This document shows, one piece after another, positions 53,101 through 63,890 of a stretch of 64,000 nt of DNA; the stretch's first letter is position 1, and each line of letters starts with the position of its first letter. The stretch comes from Elysia chlorotica. Lineage: Eukaryota > Mollusca > Gastropoda > Plakobranchidae. The notes beneath the pieces were generated by a model, which was given only the letters and a program-made list of their open reading frames with translations, was not told where the DNA came from and did not search any database. The stretch covers positions 192,085 through 256,084 of the forward strand of contig RQTK01000106.1 in assembly GCA_003991915.1 (NCBI GenBank), in the 5' to 3' direction. The position numbers were made by a program, and so were the translations under genes.

Positions 53101-54284
53101 CATGATTTTCAGTAGGAAAAATTGTTGGCCGATCAAAGTTCACTCAAAGCCAGTTATTATTGTTAATGTTAATGGGTTATGTTCCACGCCAAACACTACC
53201 ACCCCAGCAATGCCAGGTAGTACACTGTGATACCAATTGTTTTCTTAAGTTTTCGGATTTTCAGTAGGAAATATAGTTGGCAGGTTAGGGTTCAGGCAAG
53301 GCTTGTTATTATTGTGTATGGGTTATGTTTTATTACCCAACGTGCTATACCCCTCTATGTCAGAGGTTCAATAAAAAAAAAAATGATCCTTTTGCCATCA
53401 CTGAGTATAGTGAAAACCTAAAAAAAATATCATGATCCTTGTCCTAATATGTCACATTATTGCTGACACCAACACAAGCAATATGAGGCGATGTAAGACA
53501 GAAATGAATTTATGTCTGATGGTAGGTTTTGAACCAGTGACCTTCTGTTTGGGAGAACAAGGCACTAACACTTTTGCCAGTTCATCCCACTTGCAATCTT
53601 CAAAACTAGATGGCTGTGGATGTTAATTTGATCGTAATCTTTTAATTACAAAAACTTTAGCTATAAGGCAATTGGAGTTACAGTCACTACCATGACAATG
53701 AGAATGGAATGGAAATATAAGGGACCAAATTTATTAACTGGCTTATAAGCGCTAAGAATCTCTTTGATAAGACGATATGTTTAAAATATTTATTTTTCCA
53801 ATGTATTAATAACTTTCGTTTTTCCCCAGATTTTTCACCTATGGCCACTTGCCCCTGGAGCCTCACCTGGAGTTTATTGACGCCAGCCTCAACAAGTTCA
53901 GTAAGATAAACCCGAGTGTGACGGTCCCTCTGGAGCCACGCTGGAAGAAACCTGTGAGGGGTGGCACATAGTTTTTATATATATATTATTATGCATGAAT
54001 TCCCGCAGGTGGTATTTTAAACTTGAGATTTTATTGTTCCAGAGTAATAATACGATAAGACATGGTTCACTTCCAACCATGAATAGCGGCTTTTTGACAT
54101 AAAGCCAAAACACTGATAATTAATTGAATGTTCACATTTCTAATCAAAATAATACTATGAATACCCAAGGCTAAAGTCTGATCAGGTTTTTTTTTCGCCC
54201 CAGAATTTTTTCAGTGAGTCCTGCTGCATAGGCTTCCTGTTCCAACCATAAGGGTGGTATCAAATTTGTGTTGACAAAAATCAC

Positions 54285-54343
<59 letters not shown>

Positions 54344-54359
54344 TCTTCTTCTTCTCTCT

Positions 54360-54432
<73 letters not shown>

Positions 54433-57400
54433 TCACTCTCACTTTCTCTCTCTCACACTCTCTCTCTATCTCTCTCTCTTTCTTTCTCTCTCTCTCTGTT
54501 GCACGCAAAATTCTGTATTCGCCTGATTCAGGGAAGACAAGAAGGGGACATTTTGAGCCTTCAGAATTTTTCTTGGCGTTTCTCTGGTGGCATCATTGTT
54601 GTGCTCAATTGTCTAGCATTGTAGTACTTAAAGTTTTTTGTTTTTTTTTGTTTGTCTTTTATTCCTCAGCGCTCCAAGCACATCAGCTGCCCCCCTGATC
54701 CTCTGGCTGCCGATCCAGAAAAACAGCACACAGTGTCCGTCAACTTCCTCATGTCAGAGTGAGTGCTTAGATATCCTAACAGATTTTACACAAAACTGAG
54801 GTAGCCTAGCGTACGGTTTACCTAACACACTACCCGCAAACAGGTCATACCTGTTCATAGAAATTGGAATTTTTCTTGCTCTTCCAAGAGCTAAAATTTT
54901 TTTTTTAATGTTGTTGCACTGATTTCATTGATAAGAGAAAGAAGGGGAATCACTTCTATCAACTTTTTAGTCTAGTTTTCTTGATTGTAGTCTATTTTAA
55001 ACCCCATTTCTAGTTGGCCTTTATTAGGAGACAGAAGTAAATCAATTATGTGTTGAAAGTCATTATAAGAGTTAAATATCAGTGGTTAAGACTCTTAATC
55101 ATTATATAGCTCTAAAATTATAGAAATTTAGATGAAAATTCTAGATCTACAGTCTCCTCTCACAGAATTAGATCTCGGTCCAGAGGAGCAAAATAATTTC
55201 TTGGGCCAAGGATATGAAAGTGGTATGATTACTTGGTAGAAATAATTGGAAGGTTGGTTGACACAACAGTATATAAGCAGCACACAGTGTTTATCAACTT
55301 TTTTGTGACAAAACTGGTGGCTAGACAACAAGGGTAAAGGTTTATGTCCTTTCTGTAAAGCCGGCTGTGACAGGAGTCATGGTTTCACCGCACTGTCTCT
55401 TTAGAAATTTTCAGTCTTTTTGGGGGGTCTGGTCCACAATAGAGTGTTGACCTTGGAAGCTCAGCGGCAAACTCAAACTCAAACTCAAACTTTCGGTAAT
55501 GGTATATAATTTTTTATGTGAATAAGACCCCACCATATGATGGTATAGTTTCTGACATAGCAAGAGAAGAAAGCAACCAACCAACACACCCAATTTTCAA
55601 AGTTATTATCTGTGTTTCTATGTATCTAACAGAATTGAGGCAATCAAGTGGAAATCTTTCTTATATCAGATCTCCGTTAAATTAGATACCAATGGTAATC
55701 GTAGCATATCCCCAAATCGATGACTGCTGTTAAGATCGGTGCCAGTATAAAATTACCTACTGAGACAGTAGTCCTTATACCCCCGCTATGTTTCTGTGGG
55801 GCAACACATAAAATATTCAGACTTTAGTCTCAGGAGCCGTCATAATAGAGTGTCCATCATGCAAACCTAGAGAATGTTAAAATATGTGTGTTATAGCTTC
55901 TCTCTTTGTTAGAGGTTGCTAAGTCATTGTTGTTTTTCAAGAAGCAAAGCAAAAATGTAATGATCAAAAGATACTAAGGATTCATGGTCCTTTTTTTTTC
56001 TTCCTATTTTTTCCAGGATCACAGATGTTTATGAAAATTTTGTTGCAAGTGTTTTGGGTTATCTTCTCACAAACGGAGAAACTTCACCCTTCTATCAAGC
56101 TTTGGTGGAGAGTGGCTTGGGGAGTGACTATTCACCAAATACAGGGTGAGTGTTACATTTTGTTTTTATTGTAGTTAGGATTTTTTTTGTATGTATGTAC
56201 CTAGAGCTTTCTTGTTTGTTTGTTTGTTTGTTTTTGGTTTGTTTGTTTTTTTCAGTTTGAATATGTAAAGATTTTACTACATGTGATTCGATACTTAATA
56301 TTTGAAAGTTTGTGCATCTTCTTGTCATGTTAGTGTTCCTCATCTTCAAAATAATGGTGTGAAAGAGTAATATCTCTCCCTTATACCTGAAACCAATTCT
56401 TATTCCACCATTTCATATTTTGGAAAAGATAAGGGTTTTGACAGCGCAATCATAATGTGAGTCAAAATGCAGGCCTATATTTCATGGTAATAATGATTTT
56501 ATTGCCTTAGGAATCAAACAGAATTGCCTAAGAATAAGTTTAAAAAGTAACTTACCATAAATATTGAGGAAAAACTGGAGGTTCTGCTGTATCTCTATTT
56601 TCTTTTTGCCCTTTTCAGATGTTTCTTTGGTTTATAAGGATATTCTTCATGTTTTTTGTATGATCTAAAGGTGGCTCCTGCAAAACGGATCTTTTTTATT
56701 TTTATCTTTGATGTTTATTTTTCTCAGAATCAGATAATTTATCTTCTTCCAGCTTTCATTCAGAGACAAAAGAAGCCATCTTCGCCATCGGTCTGTTGAA
56801 CGTGGGTGAAGCGGATGTAGAGCAGGTTGTCAAGATCATTGATGAGACCGTGGACAAAGTCATAAAGTGAGTGCTCCAAGCAAACTCTTTTCTTGCTTAT
56901 AAGGAAAACTAAAAATAAATCACACAACGGTGGCATCACAAAACAATTGGCTGTGTTAAAAAGAAGTTAACACTTGGATTTGCTGAGGTTGAATTTGGGA
57001 TTGCCTATCTGTAACACTAGTAGAGTGCATTGGGGTTGTACTTGGCCCTAACTTAGCCTACCGTTTCTTATCAGGCAACACGAATTTGGGAATTACTTGG
57101 CACAGTTGTACGCTGTCTACTTCCTTTGTTAAATCTATATGAAAGGTTGTTAGCTAAGCATTCCTCAAGTCAAGCATTTAAAAAAAAATCCAAGCACTGA
57201 AATGGTTAAACTCATAGAATATTCAAATTTCAAATCGGGACAATGTTGAGCAAAGGTAAAATGCGCAGCTTGCAATAAAATGGTTTGGGGTACATCAGAG
57301 AAACACAGGGTTGCTGCTAAATGTCCTGCAAGGCAGAAACCAGTTGATACGCAAAAAGGGAAGACCACCAACATCACACATTGAAAACATCAAGAAGAGT

Positions 57401-60400
57401 CTGGGCCTTAATTTACAAAGCATCACCTGTCAGGACAGGAACAGATGGCGCCATATTGTGGACAGAGCATCAAGTGGGGCAGCAACCATCGTAACCGATG
57501 ACGCTGACACAGAGAGATAGAGATTTACATACTTTCAGTAACTTGAGCTGTGATATTGTGATATTATGATTTTTATATCATGTATGATGTTCTTAATCTT
57601 TGTGTCTACCTTCATTTTCATTTTCTTATCAATGTAAATATTTTAATGCTTCTGTTGTATAAAGAAAATGTATTCTTAATTTCCCCTTCAGGGATGAATT
57701 AAGACTTTTGTTTTCTGTATTTTGTATTCTAGGGAAGGCTTTGACAAGTCTCGCATCAGTGCCGTGCTGCACCAGATCGAGTTGGGCCAGAGGCACCAGG
57801 GAGGGAACTTTGGGTTTCACCTTGCCATAGTGAGTTAAATGTGGAACCTAACACACACACACACACAGGTTTAACTAGACTAGGGCAGAACCCCCACCTC
57901 CTTAGTATTGTAACACACATGCACAGTTTTATCGAGGCACCAGGGAGGAAACTTTGGTTTTCACCTGGCCATAGTGAGTTAAATGTGGTACCTAACATAC
58001 ACACACACAGGTTTAACTAGACTAGGGCAGAACCCCCACCTCCTTAGTATTGTAACACACACACAGAGGTTAACCAGACCAAGGCAGATATCTCTCCTCC
58101 TTCGTACTGTGACACACACACACACACACACAGGTTTACCTAGACTAAAGCAGACCCTCTCCTTCTTAGTACTGTAACACACACACACATAGAGGTTTAC
58201 CTAGACCAAGGCAGCACCCTCTCCTCCTTAGTACTGCACCACACACACACACAGAGGTTTACCTAGACCAGGGCAACACCCTCTCCTCCTTAGTCTAGCA
58301 TTTGTTTAGACATGTGAAGTGTACCCCATGACGCTATGACTATGACTATAATTATATGTGTGGGTGTGTGTTTGTGTGTCTGCAGAGCCTAGCCAGCACG
58401 TGGAACCACGACGGCGACCCAATCCAGAGCATGCAGGTGTCCAGCGTGGTGGACCGGTTCAGAGACCAGCTCAAGAAGAACCCCAAGCTGCTCCAGGAGA
58501 AGGTCAAGCACTACCTCAAGGTCAGTGGTTTGGGGGTTTGAGCACAAGGGCTATCAGTTTGTAAAATGAAACCAAGCGTTACCTCAACTGCTTTGATTCA
58601 GTGGTTTGCATGTTTGAGTTGAAGGACAATCAGGTTGTTGAGTGGGACCAAGTACCACCTCAAGGTCGGTACCAAGTACCACCTCAAGGTCGCTGCTTTG
58701 GAGCTTTGAGTTGAAGGCCTATCAGGTTGTAAAATGAAACCAAGTACAATCAGTTTGTTGACTGGGTCCAAGTACCACATCAAGGTCGCTGCTTTGGAGC
58801 TTTGAGTTGAAGGACTATCAGTTTGTTAAGTGGGTCAAAGTACCACCTCAAGGTCGGTGGTTTGGAGCTTTGAGTTGAAGGACTATCAGTTTGTAACACA
58901 CACACACACATAGAGGTTTACCTAGACCAAGTCAGCGACACACACACAAAAAACACAGGTTACCTAGACCAAGGCAGCACCCTCTCCTCCTTAGTACTGC
59001 ACCACACACACACACACTAATACAGGTTTACCTAGACCAAGTCAGCGACACACACACACACAGGTTACCTAGACCAAGGCAGAACCCTCTCCTCCTTAGT
59101 ACTGCACCACACACACACACACACACACATACAGGTTTACCTAGACCAAGTCAGCGACACACACACAAAAAACACAGGTTACCTAGACCAAGGCAGCACC
59201 CTCCCCTCCTTAGTACTGAAACACACACACACACACGCATGGCCTGCATTTGCAGTTAAGCGTGGCTTAGTCTAGAATATGTTCAGAGGTGTGAAGTGTA
59301 CCCCATGACGCTATGACTATGACTATAATTATATGTGTGGGTGTGTGTTTGTGTGTCTGCAGAGCCTGGCCAGCACGTGGAACCACGATGGCGACCCGAT
59401 CCAGAGCATGCAGGTGTCCAGCGTGGTGGACCGGTTCAGAGACCAGCTCAAGAAGAACCCCAAGCTGCTCCAGGAGAAGGTCAAGCACTACCTCAAGGTC
59501 AGTGGTTTGGGGGTTTGAGCACAAGGGCTATCAGTTTGTAAAATGAAACCAAGCGTTACCTCAACTGCTTTGATTCAAAGGGCAATCAGGTTGTATCATG
59601 CAGTCATGCAAATTTTCCATAAATTTACACATTTTTAGTTGTTTTTTTTTTTTTGTAAATTTGGCAGATCAAGATTCAGTAAAGGAGTGATATGTTGTGA
59701 CTCAATATTATGCCCCTTTTTGTGAAAAGGTCCAGTAGATAAGTAATAATACAGTTGACATCACTGATAATGTGACCGATTAGACAGATGTCTTGATATC
59801 CTTGTCCCGTCTCTGTAGTCTGGGTTGCCATACGGTGACTCTTGATGTCAATCAATTGTTTGACGTTCTTGCTGCATGGCCAACCCATCTATGCTTTGAC
59901 TATTCGATTTTGTATCTGGTGTCCTCAATTTGTGTCTGCTGCCTAATCCATGAACTAGTTTCGTAGTCAAGCAAGGATACACCAGGCGTCCGCCTTTCCA
60001 TCTATCTCTGGACAACAGCTAAGTCAAGACGAGATTCTAATTGAGTTTTAGAGAGTATCGGCATACGTCATCACAGCCAGGATGTATGTTTCCATCAACT
60101 TTTCTTTATCTCAGGATATGTTTTTTTCTGTTCGTCAAAATGTGGTTCCACTTTCCAAAAGCAATCCATCCTAGTCCAATTACCTGTTGAACTTGAGTTT
60201 TAACTTTGTGTTTTAGACTTTAGTGGAGAACAAAATATTGTCTTTAGTTCCTGAGCCATCAAGGGGGGCGCGGTGGTCCTGGGGTAGAACATCGGCTTCC
60301 AAAGTAAACAGTGCGGGTTCGAGCCCTGGCAATCTAGCTCCCTACTGGTTGGGTCGGTATCAGTTTAATGAGACCGGCTGGGACAGAAGTCAGCACATAA

Positions 60401-62659
60401 AATTGTCACACATCAGTCTTGGGATCCGTCTACAATATAGCCTATATAGTGCTGATGTTGGACTTTAAAACCAACACAACTCAACTCAACTCCTGAGCCA
60501 ATAAGGCATATCTTTGACCTGGTTGTTGAAATGAAAGTTATATTCTTTGATAGAGGGTTGGGGCAACAAAATGTTAAGGTCCTCATGGTACTAGCCAACA
60601 GTATTTGTGCAGTAGGTTGCAGTTACTTTCCTTGCACCTCTTTACTTTTGATGTTACTCTAGAGCCTTAGGTACCTATTCTTTGCTGGATCGACACAAGG
60701 GGCCCAGAAAAAGTGTTTGTGAAGGTCTGAAATTGTTAATTGTGATGATTTGACGTTAATAAATTCTCAATAAGCTTTTAATAACCATGGTCCTTTCTCA
60801 GGATAAGGAAGATTGCTTCTACTTTGCTATATTAACCTTTTTTCTATCACACCACATACATGTTGTTGGCATTGATATGCACTTGTACAAGCATGTCTTT
60901 GAATTGAACTTCACACCTTCTATTTAAAATGATAAATATCAAAGCTTTTGCTTTTGATAAACTCTAGGAAATTCTCCAAAATAATTAACGCACAAGGAAC
61001 TGGCCTTGAATCATGCGATGAGAAAAAATTAACCGGTTTTTCTTTTTCAGCACAACCAGTATTGCCTGATCCTATAAACTCTATGAAATTCTCCAAAATA
61101 ATTAGCGCACAAGGAATGGGCCTTGAATCATGCGATGAGAAAAGATTAACCGATTTTTTCTATTTCAGGACAACCAGCATCGCCTGATCCTCACAATGGG
61201 TCCAGACAGCGAATTTGAGGTGAAGAGAGCTCAAGAGGAAGAGAAGCGCCTAGGTGGGCTGGTGTCAGGTTTGGGAGAACAAGACAAGAAGAGGATTCAC
61301 CAGAGAGGTGTGTGTGCTTAAGTTGAGTTGGTTGTTTAACGTCCAATATCAGCATTATTTTAGCATTATAACATATTATAGGCTTTATTGTGGACTGATC
61401 CTGAGCTAAAATTTGACAATTTTCTGTACTGCCACATTAGAGACAGTGCGGGGGATACCTTAACTCCAGTCTCAGGCGATCACATGATGCTGACACTGAC
61501 CTAACTAATGGGGGGCGAAATCGGACGATAAAATTTGTCACCAATCATGGGTTTTGATCCAGGGAACTACTTTTGGGAGAATAACGCTCTACCATTTTGT
61601 CCAATGATTTCATGTAGATTTTGAATGGGTATCAGTATCTTTGCAATAATTCAGTGCTTTAGTCTTTTTTTAATGTTTTGCTTGTTTTTTTCCACTAGGG
61701 CTGGAACTGGAAGAGAAACAGAACCTGAAGGAGGACTTGTCCTGCCTGCCATCATTAAAGGTTGAGGACCTGAGCAAGAAGATCAAAGCGGAGCCCATAG
61801 AGATGAACCACGCAGGTCAGTTGGGCTAGTTGCTTAGTGGTCAACTACAGGAATATATAGTTTATAAAGTGGATGAGTCCAAAGACTGACATCTGACAAT
61901 ATTATGTGATGCCAAACAAAGACCGGACAAAACTACCTTAACTTCTCCCTCAGCCAGTCACATTATACTGACACAGACGCAACCAGTAAGGGGCGAAATC
62001 TGAAAAATACATTTTTGATCGATCTTGGGTTTTAAACCAGGTACCTCCCAATTGGGAGATCAATGTTCTACTACTAGTGCCAGTTTGATCCTCACACAGG
62101 TAAAGTTTATTCCCTAATTATACAGCACTCCCTCTGTGGAACCAAGAAGATGTTGAAACAGAGATTAGATTGACAGGCAAACATCTTCAAATCATTTGAG
62201 CTAAGTGGCACATACCAAAATGCTAAAATTGTCAAGGAAAGGATAATTTTAGTAATTTTGTGTGTGTGTGTGTCGTATGTATTTTCAGAAGATCTGACCT
62301 GCCTTCTGATAAATATTTATGAGACAACTTTAAACTAGTGCACCTGAACTACAATTCAATTTTTTCCATTATTCTCTGAATAAGCTTGTATTTTCTAGTC
62401 TTAAAGCAAGCATTTATTAAAGCTTTTTATATTTTGCAATTTTCTTGCATTCTGATCAAAATCTACATAAGCCAGATCTTCTGTATATTCTTGATTGAAA
62501 TAACAATTCCTTTCATTTTGTCCATACAGGCTGGACATTCATACAAACCTGTGAACAGCCAACCAACGGAGTGATCTATCTCCGTCAAGCTTCTAGCTTA
62601 GAGGGACTCCCAGAGGAATTCATGCCTTATGTCCCCTTGTTTTCTGAAGTAATTACAAG
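44882..62659 (+). CDS. PITRM1: PITRM1, mitochondrial presequence protease (M16C), 3' end outside the window
   Basis: Exons: 44882-44952, 45742-45829, 46417-46523, 47219-47370, 48217-48331, 49283-49379, 50453-50613 (or 52603-52763), 53830-53953, 54670-54758, 56017-56145, 56753-56866, 57733-57829, 58386-58520 (or 59363-59497), 61169-61307, 61699-61815, 62530-62659. All phases agree and give about 621 residues. The first exon is basic and lacks acidic residues, as in mitochondrial targeting peptides. Exon 4 holds the inverted zinc motif HILEH, exon 6 the NEMKG segment with the distal zinc-binding Glu, and exon 7 SGGDP. Known of the family: a zinc metalloprotease of the matrix that degrades cleaved presequences and other unfolded peptides, about 1,040 residues in animals. 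The C-terminal half (second M16 pair) lies right of the window. Two exons are duplicated and several splice sites are copied in arrays. Confidence 0.94.
45560..45690 (+). mobile_element. SINE copy, degraded, PITRM1 intron 1
   Basis: 'gatgccagcaatgtttctgt', 'ggcgacacataaaattgtca' and 'gctgctgacggtgga' follow the forward core order. Confidence 0.6.
46891..46972 (+). CDS. PITRM1: Possible alternative last exon of PITRM1
   Basis: It follows 'tctctctttattag'. Spliced to exon 3 (phase 2) it reads [17 protein letters not shown], then [10 protein letters not shown] and TAG. An internal GT at 46937 would shift the main frame, so this can only end the protein. The result would be a product of about 116 residues without the zinc motif. 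The coding look and the phase fit are seen; use is unproven, and a relic of another gene is possible. Confidence 0.35.
47219..47370 (+). CDS. PITRM1: PITRM1 exon 4, zinc-site exon
   Basis: Encodes [20 protein letters not shown], carrying H-x-x-E-H, then [18 protein letters not shown]. The two His bind zinc and the Glu is the catalytic base in M16 proteases. All three are intact, so the protease is probably active. Confidence 0.95.
49984..50052 (+). pseudogene. Decayed third copy of PITRM1 exon 7
   Basis: 'caacccacagagcttttata' and 'tgcagga' align with the exon 7 start 'caacccgcagagtctgtata' and 'tgcagga'. The frame NPQSFYMQD then meets TAA. Weaker alignment continues for about 25 bp. No AG acceptor precedes it. 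It is older than the two near-identical exon 7 copies. Confidence 0.7.
50082..50156. repeat. (ATT)n microsatellite
   Basis: ATT triplets with one AAT break, directly before the duplicated block at 50157. Confidence 0.96.
50157..50427. repeat. 271-bp dispersed duplicate, copy in intron 6
   Basis: Apparently base-identical to 55124-55394 at an offset of 4,967 bp. Here the SINE sequence at its right end ('gtcatggtttcaccgcact') is cut off abruptly. In intron 9 the SINE runs on ('gtctctttag...tttttggggggtctggtccac'), so the intron 9 copy is probably the source. Confidence 0.93.
50453..50613 (+). CDS. PITRM1: PITRM1 exon 7, copy A
   Basis: 161 bp encoding [20 protein letters not shown], then YGFVSGGDP, then [14 protein letters not shown], ending CCAG|gtagta. 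Copy B at 52603 differs at one base (NAR codon AAT/AAC, silent). 161 is not a multiple of three, so only one copy can be used per mRNA in frame. Confidence 0.9.
50614..52150 (+). repeat. 150-bp array copying the exon 7 donor, first block
   Basis: Units at about 50729, 51114, 51265, 51439, 51589 and 51739 each carry the last 35 nt of exon 7 ('ttccacgccaagcactacca' to 'aatgccag') plus the GTAGTA/GTAGGA donor and about 110 bp of intron. Ns at 50837-51022 interrupt it. The right end (51784-52150) includes a diverged SINE-like piece ('cacattattgctgacaccaa') and is repeated at 53227-53590. Confidence 0.93.
52430..52512 (+). repeat. Truncated copy of the PITRM1 exon 8 acceptor
   Basis: 'aaaatatttatttttccaat' through 'ttttccccag' plus the first 36 nt of exon 8 ('atttttcacctatggccact' to 'gagcctcac') matches 53788-53865. 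It then breaks into ATT repeats. A full-strength decoy acceptor followed by no donor. Confidence 0.92.
52603..52763 (+). CDS. PITRM1: PITRM1 exon 7, copy B
   Basis: Duplicate of 50453-50613 with one silent difference and the same acceptor (T-run, CCCCAG) and donor. Either copy can join exon 6 to exon 8 in frame; joining both would shift the frame by two bases. Confidence 0.85.
52764..53600 (+). repeat. 150-bp array copying the exon 7 donor, second block
   Basis: Units at about 52879, 53030 and 53181 have the same structure as the first block, then the 53227-53590 segment that mirrors 51784-52150. Exon 7, array and exon 8 start were therefore duplicated as one block of about 2 kb with different unit numbers. 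Confidence 0.92.
54289..54500. repeat. (CT)n / (CTT)n microsatellite
   Basis: CT run with a short CTT patch near 54341-54355. Confidence 0.97.
55124..55394. repeat. 271-bp dispersed duplicate, copy in intron 9
   Basis: Partner of 50157-50427. The right end continues as forward SINE core to about 55450. Confidence 0.93.
55725..55865 (+). mobile_element. SINE copy, degraded, PITRM1 intron 9
   Basis: 'gatcggtgccagtataaaat', 'gagacagtagtccttatacc' and 'gtggggcaacacataaaata' are in forward order. Confidence 0.75.
57255..57545 (+). mobile_element. LINE remnant in PITRM1 intron 11
   Basis: Forward frame with [35 protein letters not shown], then [26 protein letters not shown] and stop. The KWFGH..R, RGRP and D-R-x-x-W-R elements in this order are the standard C-terminus of many LINE ORF2 proteins. 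It is 5'-truncated. Confidence 0.8.
57830..58315 (+). repeat. Exon 12 donor copy plus CA-rich array
   Basis: At 57935-57975 the last ~38 nt of exon 12 ('gaggcaccagggaggaaact' to 'tggccata') and its GTGAGTTAAATGTGG donor region are repeated once. Around it, five or so units of 'ggtttacctagaccaaggca' with 'cctctcctccttagtactg' are separated by (CA)n. Confidence 0.88.
58386..58520 (+). CDS. PITRM1: PITRM1 exon 13, copy A
   Basis: 135 bp, phase 0 at both ends, encoding [33 protein letters not shown] and [19 protein letters not shown] is conserved in PITRM1. Copy B at 59363 encodes the same 45 residues. Confidence 0.88.
58521..58890 (+). repeat. Array copying the exon 13 donor
   Basis: Four to five copies of 'taccacctcaag|gtcggtgg'-type sequence, matching the end of exon 13 (CTACCTCAAG|GTCAGTGG), each followed by 'gctttgagttgaaggactat' and 'cagtttgt'. 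Spacing varies from 20 to 80 bp. Confidence 0.85.
58891..59260. repeat. CA-rich minisatellite, second block
   Basis: Units of 'ggtttacctagaccaagtca' and 'cctctcctccttagtactgc' with (CA)n spacers, the same family as 57845-58310. This places the block inside the ~977-bp duplicated interval. Confidence 0.9.
59363..59497 (+). CDS. PITRM1: PITRM1 exon 13, copy B
   Basis: Offset 977 bp from copy A. I count three differences, all silent (CTA/CTG, GAC/GAT, CCA/CCG). The flanks 'ccccatgacgctatgactat' and 'gtcagtggtttgggggtttg' are also duplicated. Because the exon is 45 codons in phase 0, skipping, alternation or inclusion of both would all keep the frame. Confidence 0.85.
60259..60490 (+). mobile_element. 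Full SINE with first-type tRNA head and target-site duplication
   Basis: Head 'ggggcgcggtggtcctgggg' with B-box-like 'gcgggttcgagccctgg', the core with a short internal deletion, and tail 'caactcaactcaac'. TCCTGAGCCA flanks it at 60249-60258 and 60491-60500. Lies in intron 13. Confidence 0.93.
60950..61168 (+). repeat. Tandem duplication copying the exon 14 acceptor
   Basis: 'ctctaggaaattctccaaaa' through 'tttctttttcag' plus 'cacaaccagtattgcctgat' (60960-61070) is repeated as 'ctctatgaaattctccaaaa' through 'ttttctatttcag' into the true exon 'gacaaccagcatcgcctgat' at 61169. The upstream copy holds about 24 nt of exon and then reads into intron. Confidence 0.93.
61326..61610 (-). mobile_element. 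SINE copy, PITRM1 intron 14
   Basis: 'tttaacgtccaatatcagca', 'ggctttattgtggactgatc' and 'cacatgatgctgacactgac' in reverse order, beginning close to the exon 14 donor. Confidence 0.85.
61845..62100 (-). mobile_element. SINE copy, PITRM1 intron 15
   Basis: 'ctgacatctgacaatattat', 'cacattatactgacacagac' and 'ccagtaaggggcgaaatctg', then a head-like end. Starts about 30 bp after the exon 15 donor. Confidence 0.8.
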
Positions 62660-62699
62660 GTCAGTTGTGTGAATCCTAATCTTTAAATTTTCTGCTTTT

Positions 62700-63370
62700 G
62701 CTTTCATAAACATTATTTTTTTATGCATCAGCTGCAGTATCCTACACAAACCGATTTTTTAGACTAAAAGTAGAAATATCCGTAGAATTTAGTGTACAAC
62801 CCTCTTTATTCAACCCTGAAAATAACAATATACTAAAATTATCCATAAAACAATCTTTATTCAACCCTAAAAGTCAGAATATCCTGAGATGTCTAATACA
62901 AACTTCTCTATTCAATCCTACAAATAACAATATCCTAAGATAACCCTCACAACTCTCTTTGTTTAAAGCTAAATGTAAAAATATAACCCACTTTGACACC
63001 TTATATCAACCTCTTTATTCAACCCTAAAAGTAAAGCTATACTTAATTATCTCTTACAAACCTTTTTTATTCAAGACTAAAAAGTAGAATTATCCTAAGA
63101 ATTAAGTATCCAAAGCAAATCTCTTTATTAGACTAAAATAGAAATATTCTTAGCTATCTTATACAAACCTCTTGACTCAAATCTAAAATTAAAAATATCT
63201 TCAAATATGCTATACAACCTCTTTAATCAATCCTAAAATTTACAATATCCTGCGATATATGCCTTATACGAGCCGCCTGACTCAAATCCAAAATTAAAAA
63301 TATCTTTAAATACCCTATACAATCTCTTTATTCAGCCCTAAAATTAACACAATCCCAAGATATATACCCT
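62700..63370. repeat. Loose minisatellite in the last visible PITRM1 intron
   Basis: Imperfect units of 'tatacaaacctctttattca' plus 'accctaaaagtaaaaatatc', variable in length. They pass into the regular 42-bp block. Confidence 0.85.
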
Positions 63371-63890
63371 ATACAAACCTCTCTTTAATCTTTTCATTGA
63401 GATATATACCCTATACAAACCTCTCTTTAATCTTTTCATTGAGATATATACCCTATACAAACCTCTCTTTAATCTTTTCATTGAGATATATACCCTATAC
63501 AAACCTCTCTTTAATCTTTTCATTGAGATATATACCCTATACAATTACAAACCTCTCTTTAATCTTTTCATTGAGATATATACCCTATACAAACCTCTCT
63601 TTAATCTTTTCATTGAGATATATACCCTATACAAACCTCTCTTTAATCTTTTCACTGAGATATATACCCTATACAAACCTCTCTTTAATCTTTTCACTGA
63701 GATATATACCCTATACAAACCTCTCTTTAATCTTTTCACTGAGATATATACCCTATACAAACCTCTCTTTAATCTTTTCACTGAGATATATACCCTATAC
63801 AAACCTCTCTTTAATCTTTTCATTGAGATATATACCCTATACAAACCTCTCTTTAATCTTTTCATTGAGATATATACCCTATACAAACCT
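63371..63890. repeat. 42-bp tandem array
   Basis: About 12 nearly identical units ('gagatatataccctatacaa' then 'acctctctttaatcttttca' and 'tt/ct'), one with a 6-bp insertion near 63543. The 14-residue periodic frames on both strands are by-products. Confidence 0.97.
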
